Counted from the first letter of the stretch, positions 8,123-15,896 are shown. The stretch: 24,782 nt of DNA from Pseudomonadota bacterium (GCA_022705125.1 JAKJFB010000011.1:1-24782), one strand, 5' to 3'. The notes: generated by a model from the letters alone, not told the origin. Numbers and translations are program-made.

Positions 8123-8787
8123 GTTCCGGGGAATCCGTTCTGGGCCAGGAGTTCACGCGTGACGCCGCGGTGCGCGGACCCGGAGTGGGCGGCCGCATCG
8201 CCCTGCAGCAGGCGTTCGAGGTAGCGCGCGATCACATCGACCTCGAGGTTCACGCGCGTGCCGGGACGGTAGTCGCCGAAGATGGTCTCGTGCGCCGTTA
8301 CCGGGATGATGTTCAGCTCGAACCCGGCGCCGTCGACGCTGTTCACCGTGAGGCTCACGCCGTCGACGCAGATCGAGCCCTTGTGCGCGATGTAGCGCGC
8401 CAGCGCCGCGGGCGCGCGCAGGCTGTAGCGCGTGGAACGTCCGTCGGGCGTCATCGAAAGCACTTCGCCGACGCCATCGACATGGCCGCTGACGATATGC
8501 CCGCCGAGGCGCTCACCCACCGCCATCGCCTTTTCCAGGTTGACGCGCGCGCCCGCCGCGAGGCCGCCGAGCGTGGTGAGCCCCAGCGTTTCCAGCGAAA
8601 CGTCGGCCGCGAACCAGTCGGTGCCGAACTCCACCACCGTGAGGCACACGCCGCTGGTCGCGATGCTGTCGCCCGCGCGCACGTCGCCGAGGTCGAGCTT
8701 GCCGGTGCCGACGTGCAGCCGCACGTCGCCGCCGCGGCGCTCGAGGTGGCGCACCGCGCCGGTGGCCTGGATGATTCCTGTGAACAT
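8119..8787 (-). CDS. ribE: Riboflavin synthase, alpha subunit
   Basis: 222 residues, two tandem lumazine-binding repeats. Dismutates two 6,7-dimethyl-8-ribityllumazine molecules to riboflavin. Repeat 1 starts MFTGIIQATGAV and contains SIATSGVCLTV; repeat 2 contains GGHIVSGHVDGVGEV and GSICVDGVSLTVN. ATG 8787 is chosen because MFTGI is the invariant family start and AGGTCAGG precedes it; the open frame upstream is not conserved. Its stop overlaps the ribBA start by 4 nt. The gap to ribD upstream holds a split REP-like element. No FMN riboswitch consensus was recognised upstream. Also called ribC in some species. Confidence 0.96.
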   Translation of the reverse strand: MFTGIIQATGAVRHLERRGGDVRLHVGTGKLDLGDVRAGDSIATSGVCLTVVEFGTDWFAADVSLETLGLTTLGGLAAGARVNLEKAMAVGERLGGHIVSGHVDGVGEVLSMTPDGRSTRYSLRAPAALARYIAHKGSICVDGVSLTVNSVDGAGFELNIIPVTAHETIFGDYRPGTRVNLEVDVIARYLERLLQGDAAAHSGSAHRGVTRELLAQNGFPGT

Positions 8788-8855
8788 TGGTACCTGACCT
8801 TCCGCGTCAATCGTACATTGCAGGTGGGCGCGCGGCTCGCGCCTCCATCTGCGCT

Positions 8856-8964
8856 TGTGGGTCCGGCTTGAGCCGAACATTCGTTTCAATCCTGTTCCAG
8901 TCGAAACCGTCGGTTGGATGTCGGGCTGAAGCCCGACCTACGCACGACGTACGCCCGACCTACG
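8856..8964. repeat. Split REP-like hairpin pair in the ribD-ribE gap
   Basis: TGTGG then hairpin GTCCGGCTTGAGCCGAAC (8861-8878), a 41-nt linker, then hairpin GTCGGGCTGAAGCCCGAC (8920-8937) followed by CTACG. The linker is 4 nt in the intact copies. A partial duplication of the right end (GCCCGACCTACG) recurs at 8953-8964. It lies inside an otherwise compact operon, between ribD (upstream) and ribE (downstream) on the minus strand. Confidence 0.75.
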
Positions 8965-10069
8965 CCCCGCCCACGCTCGCCGTGATCCGCCAGTCGCTGC
9001 CCACGGCCGTGATATCGCTGATCTGCAGCCCGAGTTTCTCGTCCATCGACGCGAACGGCAGGTCCAGCAGCGGGCGCGCCGCGCTGCCCATCAGCGTGGG
9101 CGCCATGTAAATGATCAGCTCATCGACCAGCCCGGCGCGCAGCGCGGCGCCCGCGAGCGTTGCGCCGGCCTCGATCAGCACTTCGTTGCACTGCGCCACG
9201 GCAAGGTGCGCGAGCAGCGCGCGCAGGTCGACGCGCCCGTCCGGGGCCGGCAAATGCAGCAGTGTCACGCCGGCATCGGCGAGCGCCTGCTCGCGGGCGG
9301 CATCGCGCCCGGCGGTGGCGACGAGCGTGTCACCGGCCGCGCCGATCACGCGCGCCGAGGGCGGCATGCGCAGCTGCGAATCCACCACCACGCGCAGCGG
9401 CTGGCGCCCGGGCGTCACGCCGTCATCCGTCGCGATACGCACATCCAGGCGCGGGTCGTCGTGCAGCACGGTACCGACGCCGGTCACGATCGCGCAGCTG
9501 CGCGCGCGCAGGCGCTGCACATCGGCGCGCGCCGCATCCGCGGTGATCCACTTGCTGCTGCCATCGGCCATCGCGGTGCGGCCGTCCAGACTCATTGCCA
9601 GTTTTACGCGCACCCAAGGCATCCCGGTTCTCATGCGCTTGAAGAAGCCCGGGTTCAGCGCCATCGCCTCGCGCTCGAGGATGCCGGATTCGACCGCGAT
9701 GCCGGCCGCGCGCAGCCTATCCAGGCCGCTTCCGGCGACCAGCGGGTTCGGATCGAGCGAGGCCGAAACCACGCGCGCGACACCGACATCGATCAGCGCA
9801 TCGGCGCAGGGCGGCGTGCGGCCGTGGTGGCTGCAGGGCTCCAGGGTCACGTAGGCGGTCGCCCCGCGCACCGGCTCGCGCGCCGCGCGCAGCGCCTCGA
9901 CCTCGGCATGTGCCTGACCGGCACGACGGTGGAAGCCGCTCGCTATCACGCGCTCGCCCTGCGCGATCACGCAGCCCACGCGCGGGTTGGGCGCGGTGGT
10001 GCACAGGCCGCGGCGCGCGAGCCCGATGGCCTGCGCCATGTGGCGCACGTCGGTGATCTGCTGGCTCAT
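8960..10069 (-). CDS. ribD: Bifunctional diaminohydroxyphosphoribosylaminopyrimidine deaminase / 5-amino-6-(5-phosphoribosylamino)uracil reductase
   Basis: 369 residues, normal for the fused enzyme performing the second and third steps of riboflavin synthesis. The N-terminal cytidine-deaminase-like domain carries the zinc site H54-A-E56, then PCSHHGRTPPC with C79 and C88. The C-terminal NADPH-dependent reductase domain begins near PWVRVKLAMSLDGRTA and includes SKWITADAARADVQRLRA, GVGTVLHDDPRL, VVDSQLRMP and EAGATLAGA. The gap after the nrdR stop is 9 nt. Both active sites look intact. Confidence 0.97.
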   Translation of the reverse strand: MSQQITDVRHMAQAIGLARRGLCTTAPNPRVGCVIAQGERVIASGFHRRAGQAHAEVEALRAAREPVRGATAYVTLEPCSHHGRTPPCADALIDVGVARVVSASLDPNPLVAGSGLDRLRAAGIAVESGILEREAMALNPGFFKRMRTGMPWVRVKLAMSLDGRTAMADGSSKWITADAARADVQRLRARSCAIVTGVGTVLHDDPRLDVRIATDDGVTPGRQPLRVVVDSQLRMPPSARVIGAAGDTLVATAGRDAAREQALADAGVTLLHLPAPDGRVDLRALLAHLAVAQCNEVLIEAGATLAGAALRAGLVDELIIYMAPTLMGSAARPLLDLPFASMDEKLGLQISDITAVGSDWRITASVGGA

Positions 10070-10078
10070 GGCCGCAGG

Positions 10079-10561
10079 CTAGCCCGCTGCGCCCGGCGGC
10101 GGACTGTCCTGCTCCTCGGCCAGGCGCTCGATCTCGGCGCGGAATTCGTTCAGGTCCTGGAAGCTGCGATAGACGGAAGCAAATCGCACGAAAGCGACGT
10201 GATCGACCGCCTTCAGCTGACGCATCACCTGCTCTCCCACGACCCGCGAGGCGACTTCGCGCTCGCCCGTCGCCTGCAGCGCATGCTTGATCTGGCTCAG
10301 CATCAGCTCGACGCGCTCCATGCTGACGGGACGCTTCTCGATCGCGCGCAGGATGCCCTGGCGCAGCTTGTCCTCGTTGAACGGCTCGCGCACGCCACTC
10401 TGCTTGATGATGCGCGGCAGCAGCAGTTCGGCCGTCTCGTAGGTGGTGAAGCGCTCCGCGCAGCTCAGGCATTCGCGCCGGCGCCGCACCTGGTCGCCTT
10501 CCGCGACCAGGCGTGAATCGATGACCTTGGTGTCGGCGGCGGAACAGAAGGGGCAGCGCAT
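10079..10561 (-). CDS. nrdR: Transcriptional repressor NrdR
   Basis: 160 residues. Nucleotide-sensing repressor of ribonucleotide reductase genes. The N-terminal zinc ribbon has C3, C6, C31 and C34 (MRCPFC; CLSC), with RRRRE between them. The ATP-cone domain follows (about 49-139: [21 protein letters not shown], then [23 protein letters not shown]). ATG 10561 is fixed by the invariant MRCPFC start; upstream in-frame sequence is not coding. It heads the nrdR-ribD-ribE block, a common gammaproteobacterial order, and is divergent from the SDR gene. Confidence 0.97.
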   Translation of the reverse strand: MRCPFCSAADTKVIDSRLVAEGDQVRRRRECLSCAERFTTYETAELLLPRIIKQSGVREPFNEDKLRQGILRAIEKRPVSMERVELMLSQIKHALQATGEREVASRVVGEQVMRQLKAVDHVAFVRFASVYRSFQDLNEFRAEIERLAEEQDSPPPGAAG

Positions 10562-10592
10562 GGTCTTGGAACGCGTCGAAAAATGACGCGGC

Positions 10593-10601
10593 ATGGTAAC
10601 A
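10593..10601 (-). promoter_or_regulatory. Candidate extended -10 promoter for nrdR-rib operon
   Basis: On the minus strand TGT precedes TACCAT (10598-10593), an extended -10 arrangement 32 nt upstream of the nrdR ATG. A clear -35 is not seen. A near-palindrome around GATCGAAATTTGATC (10612-10626) lies immediately upstream and could be an operator shared with the divergent SDR gene. Confidence 0.35.
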
Positions 10602-10718
10602 CAGCGCCGATTGATCGAAATTTGATCCCTCCGCCCGCTTTGATGATCCAGGCCAAGTTCCGGCAGCGCCGGGAGGCGTAAGATTTTTACGAGTTTGTTG
10701 AAATCAGGGAGGTGCGGC

Positions 10719-11561
10719 ATGGCCCGCAAACGCAGCGACACGAAAACCGTATTCATCACCGGCGCGGGCGGCGGCCTTGGCGGCGCTACCGCGCGCTACC
10801 TGGCAGAGCGGGACTGGACCGTGTTCGCGGCCGATTTCGATGCCAGGGCTCTGAAGGCGCTGGCCGCGGAAACCGACGTCATCCCGGTGCAACTCGACGT
10901 GACCGACGCCACGAGCTGCGAGGCGGCGCGCCGGCGCGTGGCGCGTACCTGTGACGGGCTGGACGGCATCGTGAACTTCGCGGGCATCCTCGCGGTGGGC
11001 TCGGTGATCGAGATCGACCCCGATACGATACGCCGCGTGCTCGACGTCAACGTGATGGGCACGGTGCGCGTGAACCACGCGCTGTTTCCGCTGCTGCTGG
11101 CGCGCAAGGGCCGCATCGTCAACATCAGCTCAGAGACCGGCTGGCAGAGCGCGATGCCCTTCAACGGCGCCTATGCGCTCAGCAAGCACGCGATCGAGGC
11201 CTACTCCGACGCACTGCGGCGAGAACTGATGTTCCTCGACGTGCCGGTGATCAAGATCCAGCCGGGGCCGTTCCGCACCGGGATGGTTGCCAGCATCGAG
11301 CAGAACTTCGAGCGCGTCGCGCAAGCCTCGCGCTACTTCAAGGAGCTGCTGCAGACGCTCAAGAAAGCGACCGTCAGGGAACAGGGCACGGCGCACGATC
11401 CCGCGCTGCTGGCGGAAGTCGTGCACACCGCCCTGACGACGCGCTACCCGCGCATCGCCTACTCGGTGAAGCCCGACCCGCAACGCGTTGCACTGAGTGC
11501 CCTGCCCGACCGCGTCGCCGACCCGCTGCTGAAGCTCGCCCTCGGCGCCCTCGCCAGGTAA
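10719..11561 (+). CDS. Short-chain dehydrogenase/reductase (classical SDR)
   Basis: 280 residues, one Rossmann domain. The nucleotide-binding glycine motif TGAGGGLG is at 14-21, NFAG (86-89) replaces the usual NNAG, and the catalytic set is S137/S138, Y152 and K156 (YALSK). The acidic ADFD at 38-41 after the second strand suggests a preference for NAD(H). The C-terminal extension (about 200-280), with [18 protein letters not shown], resembles SDRs acting on steroid- or retinol-like hydrophobic substrates, but the substrate cannot be named. ATG 10719 is chosen for its strong ribosome binding site AGGGAGG; an upstream in-frame start lacks one. It is divergent from nrdR and convergent with the YeeE gene. 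Confidence 0.9.
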   Translation: MARKRSDTKTVFITGAGGGLGGATARYLAERDWTVFAADFDARALKALAAETDVIPVQLDVTDATSCEAARRRVARTCDGLDGIVNFAGILAVGSVIEIDPDTIRRVLDVNVMGTVRVNHALFPLLLARKGRIVNISSETGWQSAMPFNGAYALSKHAIEAYSDALRRELMFLDVPVIKIQPGPFRTGMVASIEQNFERVAQASRYFKELLQTLKKATVREQGTAHDPALLAEVVHTALTTRYPRIAYSVKPDPQRVALSALPDRVADPLLKLALGALAR

Positions 11562-11603
11562 CTCCTCATTGCGCGGGGACCCTGTTCGGGACCCGCTCGG
11601 GTG

Positions 11604-12044
11604 TCAGGGGGCGGCGCTGGAGCCCAGGCGGCGCAGCACGATGCCGCTGAGGCGCATGCCGGCAGCCATCGCGGCGACGAACAGCAGCGCGCCAGGCACG
11701 CCGCCGACGGCGATGATCAGCCCCGGTCCCGGGCAGATGCCCGACATGCCCCAGCCGATGCCGAACACCACCGCGCCCACGACCAGCGACGTGTCGATCG
11801 GGTTGCGGTTGGCGATGTCGCAGCTCTCGCCGGCGAGCGTTTTGCCTCGCTTCTTCAGGAGCCACAACGCGGGCGCGGTGATCGCGATGGCCGTTGCCAT
11901 CACCACCGCCAGCCCGGGGTTCCAGTTACCGGCGATATCGAGGAAAGCCAGCACGTTTCGCGGGTCCGTCATGCCCGAAACAATCAATCCCGTACCGAAC
12001 AGCAGGCCGGCGACGAGGGCGGAGAGGAAGGCGGGAATACGCAT
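11604..12044 (-). CDS. YeeE/YedE-family half-transporter, second subunit
   Basis: 146 residues, very hydrophobic, about four membrane segments. The family motif is SGICPGPGLI (101-110) with C104. N-terminal FLSALVAGLLFGTGLIVSGMTDPRNVLAF is typical of the PmpB-like half of split YeeE/YedE (sulf_transp) proteins, whose full-length relatives move thiosulfate or other reduced-sulfur species across the inner membrane. It starts 5 nt after the stop of its partner, so the two very probably form one transporter. The ATG at 12044 is fixed by the MRIPAFLSAL start. Confidence 0.88.
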   Translation of the reverse strand: MRIPAFLSALVAGLLFGTGLIVSGMTDPRNVLAFLDIAGNWNPGLAVVMATAIAITAPALWLLKKRGKTLAGESCDIANRNPIDTSLVVGAVVFGIGWGMSGICPGPGLIIAVGGVPGALLFVAAMAAGMRLSGIVLRRLGSSAAP

Positions 12045-12049
12045 CGGCT

Positions 12050-12460
12050 TCACCCCTGCACCACGTGACGCACGACGTAGACGGTAGCCATCGCCGCACT
12101 CATGAAGAGCAGCGTGGCCACGATCGATCGCTTCGAGAGATTCGCGGTGCCGCACACCCCGTGACCGCTAGTGCAGCCCGAGCCGACGCGCGTGCCGATG
12201 CCCACCAGCAACCCGGCCACGAGCAGCCAGGCCACGCCGCCGGCCATCGCCACATCCACCCCGTTCAGCAGCAGGTAGAGCGCGGGCAGCAGCAGCCCCA
12301 GCAGGAAGCCGAGCCGCCAGCGCTGCGGACCGGCGTCGCCGTCGAGCAGGTTGCCGAAGGCGCCACTGATGCCGGCGATACGGCCGTTGGCCAAGGCGAG
12401 CACGGCCGAGCCGGCGCCGATGAGGGCGCCGCCGGCCACCAGGTGAACCAAGTCAGTCAT
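12050..12460 (-). CDS. YeeE/YedE-family half-transporter, first subunit
   Basis: 136 residues, mostly membrane-embedded (about 9-25, 52-66, 72-90, 112-130). The motif GSGCTSGHGVCG (93-104) carries C96 and C103, the cysteines thought to shuttle sulfur in this family. It resembles the PmpA-like half of split transporters. The first in-frame ATG has AAGG upstream. It begins 30 nt after the FadL-type gene, so porin and transporter pair are likely one operon. The exact sulfur species cannot be read from sequence. Confidence 0.88.
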   Translation of the reverse strand: MTDLVHLVAGGALIGAGSAVLALANGRIAGISGAFGNLLDGDAGPQRWRLGFLLGLLLPALYLLLNGVDVAMAGGVAWLLVAGLLVGIGTRVGSGCTSGHGVCGTANLSKRSIVATLLFMSAAMATVYVVRHVVQG

Positions 12461-12490
12461 GCGTCAGAAACCTTTGGAAATACTCGAGTG

Positions 12491-13747
12491 TCAATATATT
12501 AGCGACCACGCCAGGCCGAAGGAATCCTCCGCCAGCGAGATGTTGGCCTCGCCGCCGCCGAGCATCGCCGGGATGGAACCCTTGCCATGCACCTCGTGCT
12601 CCAGCCCCCGCGTGTAGGCGATGCTGAGCTCGTTGCGCTCGTTGAAGGCAAAGGTGGCACCCAGCGACACGTGCTCTTCGACCACGCCGGGCGCGATGAT
12701 ATTGAAGAAGGTCTGGTCGCGCGGAACCGGCTGGTCGCCCTGACTGTAGCCTGCGCGCAGCGTGACGCGATCCGAGTACTGGTGCAGCACGGCAATTTTC
12801 AGCGTACTCATGTCCTGCCAGCCGAAACCCGGGCCGTTGTCGCTGCCGAGCGGGTTTCCCAGAAACAGCTGGCCCAGAGCGTTGCCCACCGAAGCGACAT
12901 CGTTGTACTTGATGGTCTGCCAGTCGAGCGCGACGGTGGTGGCGTCGCTGAGTTTGAATGCCGCGCCGAGTACGTAGTTTTCGGGCACGTCGAAGCCACC
13001 CTGCTCGGCGAACAGCCCGGCGTACTTGTCGAATTCCTGCATCCAGGTCGTCGACTGCCAGCTGGCACCGAGCGTCAGGCGGTCGGTGATTTGCCCGAGC
13101 CAGCCGATGCGCACACCGGCACCGAACCCGTCGTCGGTGCCGTTGTGCTCGAGGTTCGCCGGATCGGCCGAGAGCGGCGCGAAGGCAGACAAGCCCTTCG
13201 CCTCGAAGCGCTGGTAGGCCAGGTTGAGCGCGAGCCCGATCGTCTGGCCGGGGCTGAATTCCCACGCCAATGCCGGCGCGATGAACAGCTGCTCGAAATT
13301 CATGTAACTCTTGCCCTTGCTGCCAAAGCGCGCGTAAGGGTTCTCGTCGTAATCGGTGTTCATGCCGCCGTTGCCGAACATCGCAAAACCCACCGCGAGG
13401 TCGTCGCAGACCAGGTGGCTGTGGCCCAGCTCGGGAATGAGGAAGTACTCGGTGCCGTTGCCGTCGAAGGACTGGTCCGGACCGAAGGCATTGCCCTTGA
13501 TCTCGCCGCCGCGATCCGGCACGAAGAGCTCCACTCCCAAGTCCGAACGGTGACCCGCCTCGATCAAGCCGGCGGGATTGGTCGCGATCGTGAGCGTGTC
13601 CTGGGGCAGCGCGGCGCCCACGCCGGCCGCACCCTTGGCCTTGATGCCATAACCGTGCGACAGGTAGCCGTTGGTGGCGTGCGCCGCGGACCCGCCGGCG
13701 ATGGCAAGGGTCAGGCTGGCGCGGAGCAGAACTCGAACAGAGGACAT
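12491..13747 (-). CDS. OmpP1/FadL/TodX-family outer-membrane transport protein
   Basis: 418 residues. Signal peptide at 1-24 (hydrophobic LLRASLTLAIAGG, cleavage after AHA). The mature N-terminus TNGYLSHGYGIKAKGAAGVG then ALPQDTLTIATNPAGL is the FadL-family hatch region. The rest is alternating beta-strand sequence (GIGWLGQI-type strands, ENYVLGAAFKLSDATTVALDW, RVTLRAGYSQG) ending in an aromatic residue (WSLIY), the usual barrel signal. Relatives bring hydrophobic compounds through the outer membrane; which compound is unknown. ATG 13747 has AAGGAAG upstream. It is followed by two YeeE/YedE half-transporters and is divergent from a DUF442 protein, which hints at a sulfur-related rather than fatty-acid role. 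Confidence 0.9.
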   Translation of the reverse strand: MSSVRVLLRASLTLAIAGGSAAHATNGYLSHGYGIKAKGAAGVGAALPQDTLTIATNPAGLIEAGHRSDLGVELFVPDRGGEIKGNAFGPDQSFDGNGTEYFLIPELGHSHLVCDDLAVGFAMFGNGGMNTDYDENPYARFGSKGKSYMNFEQLFIAPALAWEFSPGQTIGLALNLAYQRFEAKGLSAFAPLSADPANLEHNGTDDGFGAGVRIGWLGQITDRLTLGASWQSTTWMQEFDKYAGLFAEQGGFDVPENYVLGAAFKLSDATTVALDWQTIKYNDVASVGNALGQLFLGNPLGSDNGPGFGWQDMSTLKIAVLHQYSDRVTLRAGYSQGDQPVPRDQTFFNIIAPGVVEEHVSLGATFAFNERNELSIAYTRGLEHEVHGKGSIPAMLGGGEANISLAEDSFGLAWSLIY

Positions 13748-13770
13748 GCGGTACTTCCTTTCAGCCGGTC

Positions 13771-13833
13771 GGTGCGGATTCCGCCGCACCAAAAAAGCGC
13801 GCAGCTTAAGGTCGCTCGGCTAATTTAGTAAAT
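13771..13833. promoter_or_regulatory. Divergent control region between FadL-type and DUF442 genes
   Basis: Two dyads stand out. GGTGCGG-ATTCCG-CCGCACC (13771-13790) is followed by an A-tract on the plus strand, so it is not a terminator in either direction. ATTTAGTAAAT (13823-13833) is a palindrome inside an AT-rich patch (13821-13845) that contrasts with the GC-rich surroundings. Both are plausible operators or promoter parts; the regulator is not in the window. Confidence 0.35.
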
Positions 13834-13992
13834 AATAAAAAGATGAAACCTTATTCCGAAATGAATGGTAGTTCGCGTCAAGCGCCCGCCTGCCGGCAAG
13901 CCGTCGCAGCGGACCATGACGCTGTTCCGTCGCGCCGCCGCGCACCGTATGCTGTGCGCCTCCGATTCATCGCCTCGCCACAGGATTCACGC

Positions 13993-14412
13993 ATGGATGT
14001 GCGCAAGCTCAGCGACGCTGTCAGCGTCGCTCCGCAGCTCTCGGTGCGGGAAATCGCCGACGCCGCGCGGCTCGGCTTCAGGACGCTGATCAACAACCGG
14101 CCCGACGGGGAGGACTTCCTGCAACCTTCGGCGCGGGAGCTGGAGGCTGCGGCGCGCGAGCAGGGACTCGAATACCACCACCTTCCCGTGGTGTCCGGCG
14201 CACTGACCGAGCGCGACGTGCACGCCTTCCGCGCGCTGCTGGCGCACGCGGAACAACCCGTGCTGGCCTTCTGCCGCAGCGGCACGCGCTCGACCACGCT
14301 GTGGGCGCTGGCGCAGGCCGGCGGCGGCAACGCCGACGCGGTGATCGCCGCCGCCGCACAGGCCGGCTATGACGTGAGCGGCCTGCGCGGCATCCTCGAA
14401 CGCGGGCTCTGA
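13993..14412 (+). CDS. DUF442 / TIGR01244-type rhodanese- or phosphatase-like protein
   Basis: 139 residues. It begins MDVRKLSDAVSVAPQLSV, contains LINNRPDGED (32-41), and has an active-site loop FCRSGTRS with C94 and R99. This is the domain found at the N-terminus of beta-lactamase-hydrolase-like (Blh) proteins, where it accompanies a persulfide dioxygenase. The loop spaces Cys and Arg by four residues, rhodanese-like, rather than five as in tyrosine phosphatases. ATG 13993 has AGGA upstream; the longer frame from 13843 reads through low-similarity sequence and is not favoured. It is divergent from the FadL-YeeE genes, consistent with a role in sulfide or persulfide handling (inference). Confidence 0.82.
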   Translation: MDVRKLSDAVSVAPQLSVREIADAARLGFRTLINNRPDGEDFLQPSARELEAAAREQGLEYHHLPVVSGALTERDVHAFRALLAHAEQPVLAFCRSGTRSTTLWALAQAGGGNADAVIAAAAQAGYDVSGLRGILERGL

Positions 14413-14487
14413 GCCAACCGGCGGCGGTAGCGTCGCGACAAAACTGGTAGCATGCCCCTCAATTTCCAGCTCACGGAGTTTCCCGCA

Positions 14488-14952
14488 ATGAAAGGCGACA
14501 AGCAGGTCATCCAGTTCCTCAACAAGGTCCTCCGCCAGGAGCTCACCGCAATCAACCAGTACTTCCTGCATGCGCGCATGTACAAGAACTGGGGCCTCAA
14601 GCAACTCGACGAGCACGAGTACCACGAATCGATCGACGAGATGAAGCATGCCGACCGGCTGATCGAGCGCATCCTGTTCCTCGAGGGCCTGCCGAACCTG
14701 CAGGACCTCGGCACGCTGCGCATCGGCGAGAACACCCGCGAGATCCTCGAGGCCGACCTGGCGCTCGAACTGGAGGCGGTGCCGGTGCTGCGCGAGGCCA
14801 TCGCGCACAGCGAATCGGTGCGCGACTATGTCTCGCGCGAACTGTTCGAGGACATCCTCGAGTCCGAGGAGGAGCACATCGACTGGATCGAGACCCAACT
14901 CGAGCTGATCGGCAAGGTCGGAATCGAGAACTACCTGCAGTCGAAGATGTAA
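14488..14952 (+). CDS. bfr: Bacterioferritin
   Basis: 154 residues. The 24-mer iron-storage protein. All ferroxidase ligands fall at the canonical positions: E18, E51, H54, E94, E127 and H130, and the haem-ligating methionine is M52 (EMKHAD, 51-56). This is therefore a haem-binding, catalytically complete Bfr rather than a ferritin or Dps. ATG 14488 has CGGAG upstream. A possible -10 (TAGCAT, 14448-14453) precedes it. It is followed by bfd on the same strand but with a separate Fur-type promoter between them. Confidence 0.97.
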   Translation: MKGDKQVIQFLNKVLRQELTAINQYFLHARMYKNWGLKQLDEHEYHESIDEMKHADRLIERILFLEGLPNLQDLGTLRIGENTREILEADLALELEAVPVLREAIAHSESVRDYVSRELFEDILESEEEHIDWIETQLELIGKVGIENYLQSKM

Positions 14953-14999
14953 GCACTCCGGCGGCGCGGAATGCGCTACGGATCTGTAATGTTTTTGTA

Positions 15000-15028
15000 T
15001 TGCGAATCACTCTCATTTCACCTAGCAT
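15000..15028 (+). promoter_or_regulatory. Fur box overlapping the bfd promoter
   Basis: TTGCGA (15000-15005), a 17-nt spacer and TAGCAT (15023-15028) form a promoter. Read on the minus strand, 15002-15018 gives AAATGAGAGTGATTCGC, a good match to the AATGATAAT-ATTATC Fur consensus, and it covers the -35 and spacer. Iron-repressed bfd expression is expected. Confidence 0.72.
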
Positions 15029-15066
15029 GACGCCATCGTTCGCATCTTCTCCCCCGGGAGGCCTCG

Positions 15067-15264
15067 ATGTACGTCTGTATCTGCAATGCCGTGACCGACA
15101 GCGAGATCGCGGATGCCGTGTACAACGGCGCCGCGACCATGGCGCATCTCGAAGACACGCTGCTGGTCGGTACCTGCTGCGGCAAATGCCGCGACAAGGC
15201 CAGTGAATGCCTGGAACGTTACAGCCCCGCGCGGCCCCGCCTGACTCTTGCGATGAGCGCCTGA
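15067..15264 (+). CDS. bfd: Bacterioferritin-associated ferredoxin
   Basis: 65 residues, normal for Bfd. Binds a [2Fe-2S] cluster and docks on Bfr to reduce its haem and release stored iron. The start MYVCICNAVTD gives ligands C4 and C6; GTCCGKC gives C38 and C41, the CXC-X31-CXXC pattern of the family. A strong GGGAGG ribosome binding site precedes ATG 15067. It follows bfr and has a Fur box, so iron starvation should induce release from the store. Confidence 0.95.
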   Translation: MYVCICNAVTDSEIADAVYNGAATMAHLEDTLLVGTCCGKCRDKASECLERYSPARPRLTLAMSA

Positions 15265-15896
15265 ACGGCGACCTGCCGTTCGGCGCCGCGTTGCGCTCGT
15301 CCATCGCCGCCCGCCTCGAGACTTTCACCTCGCACATCCTCAGCCCCGAGGAACTGCGGCGCGCCGCCGTGGTGATCGCCATCGTCGCCGGCGCGCACGG
15401 AGAGGCCGCCTGCCTGTTGACCCGGCGCCCCGAGACGATCAAGCGCCACGCGGGCCAGTTCGCATTGCCGGGCGGGCGCGTCGATCCCGGCGAGAGCGAG
15501 GCCGACGCGGCGTTGCGCGAACTGCACGAGGAAATCGGCATCAGCGCCGCGCGCTCGGACATCCTGGGCACGCTCGATGACTACGCCACGCAGTCGGGCT
15601 TCCGCATGCGGCCCTTCGTGCTGTGGATCGAGGACGAGACCGGCCTGGCGCCGGATCCGCGCGAGGTCGCCCGGATCTATCGCATCCCGCTGGCCGAGCT
15701 CGCGTCGCCCGCGCTCCCGACCCTGCACCCGGTACCGCACAGCGAGCAGCCCGCCATCAGCCTGCGCCTGCCGACGATCGGCGACGAACTGCACGCCCCG
15801 ACCGGCGCCATCCTCTACCAGTTCCGCGAGGTCGCCTTCGCCGGGCGCCACACCCGCGTCGGCCACTTCGCCCAGCCGCGCTTCAGCTGGCAATAA
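15207..15896 (+). CDS. Nudix hydrolase, CoA pyrophosphatase type (NudL-like)
   Basis: 229 residues from ATG 15207. A complete Nudix box lies at 90-112: G, five residues, E, seven residues, then RELHEEIGI. The preceding LLTRRPETIKRHAGQFALPGG matches the CoA-pyrophosphatase signature (LLT-R, H-GQ-ALPGG). Such enzymes cleave CoA or acyl-CoA to 3',5'-ADP and phosphopantetheine; the substrate is inferred. ATG 15207 has AAGG 7 nt upstream but would overlap the end of bfd by 58 nt; a TTG at 15291 would remove the overlap and give about 201 residues, closer to the usual length, but has no ribosome binding site. The start is therefore uncertain. Confidence 0.88.
   Translation: MPGTLQPRAAPPDSCDERLNGDLPFGAALRSSIAARLETFTSHILSPEELRRAAVVIAIVAGAHGEAACLLTRRPETIKRHAGQFALPGGRVDPGESEADAALRELHEEIGISAARSDILGTLDDYATQSGFRMRPFVLWIEDETGLAPDPREVARIYRIPLAELASPALPTLHPVPHSEQPAISLRLPTIGDELHAPTGAILYQFREVAFAGRHTRVGHFAQPRFSWQ

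Noticed and set aside
8788..8959. FMN riboswitch upstream of ribE
   Set aside because: The conserved RFN blocks were not recognised; the region is filled by REP-like sequence.
13843..13992. Longer N-terminus for the DUF442 protein
   Set aside because: The added 50 residues lack similarity, cover the divergent promoter region and have a poor ribosome binding site, whereas ATG 13993 precedes the conserved start with AGGA.
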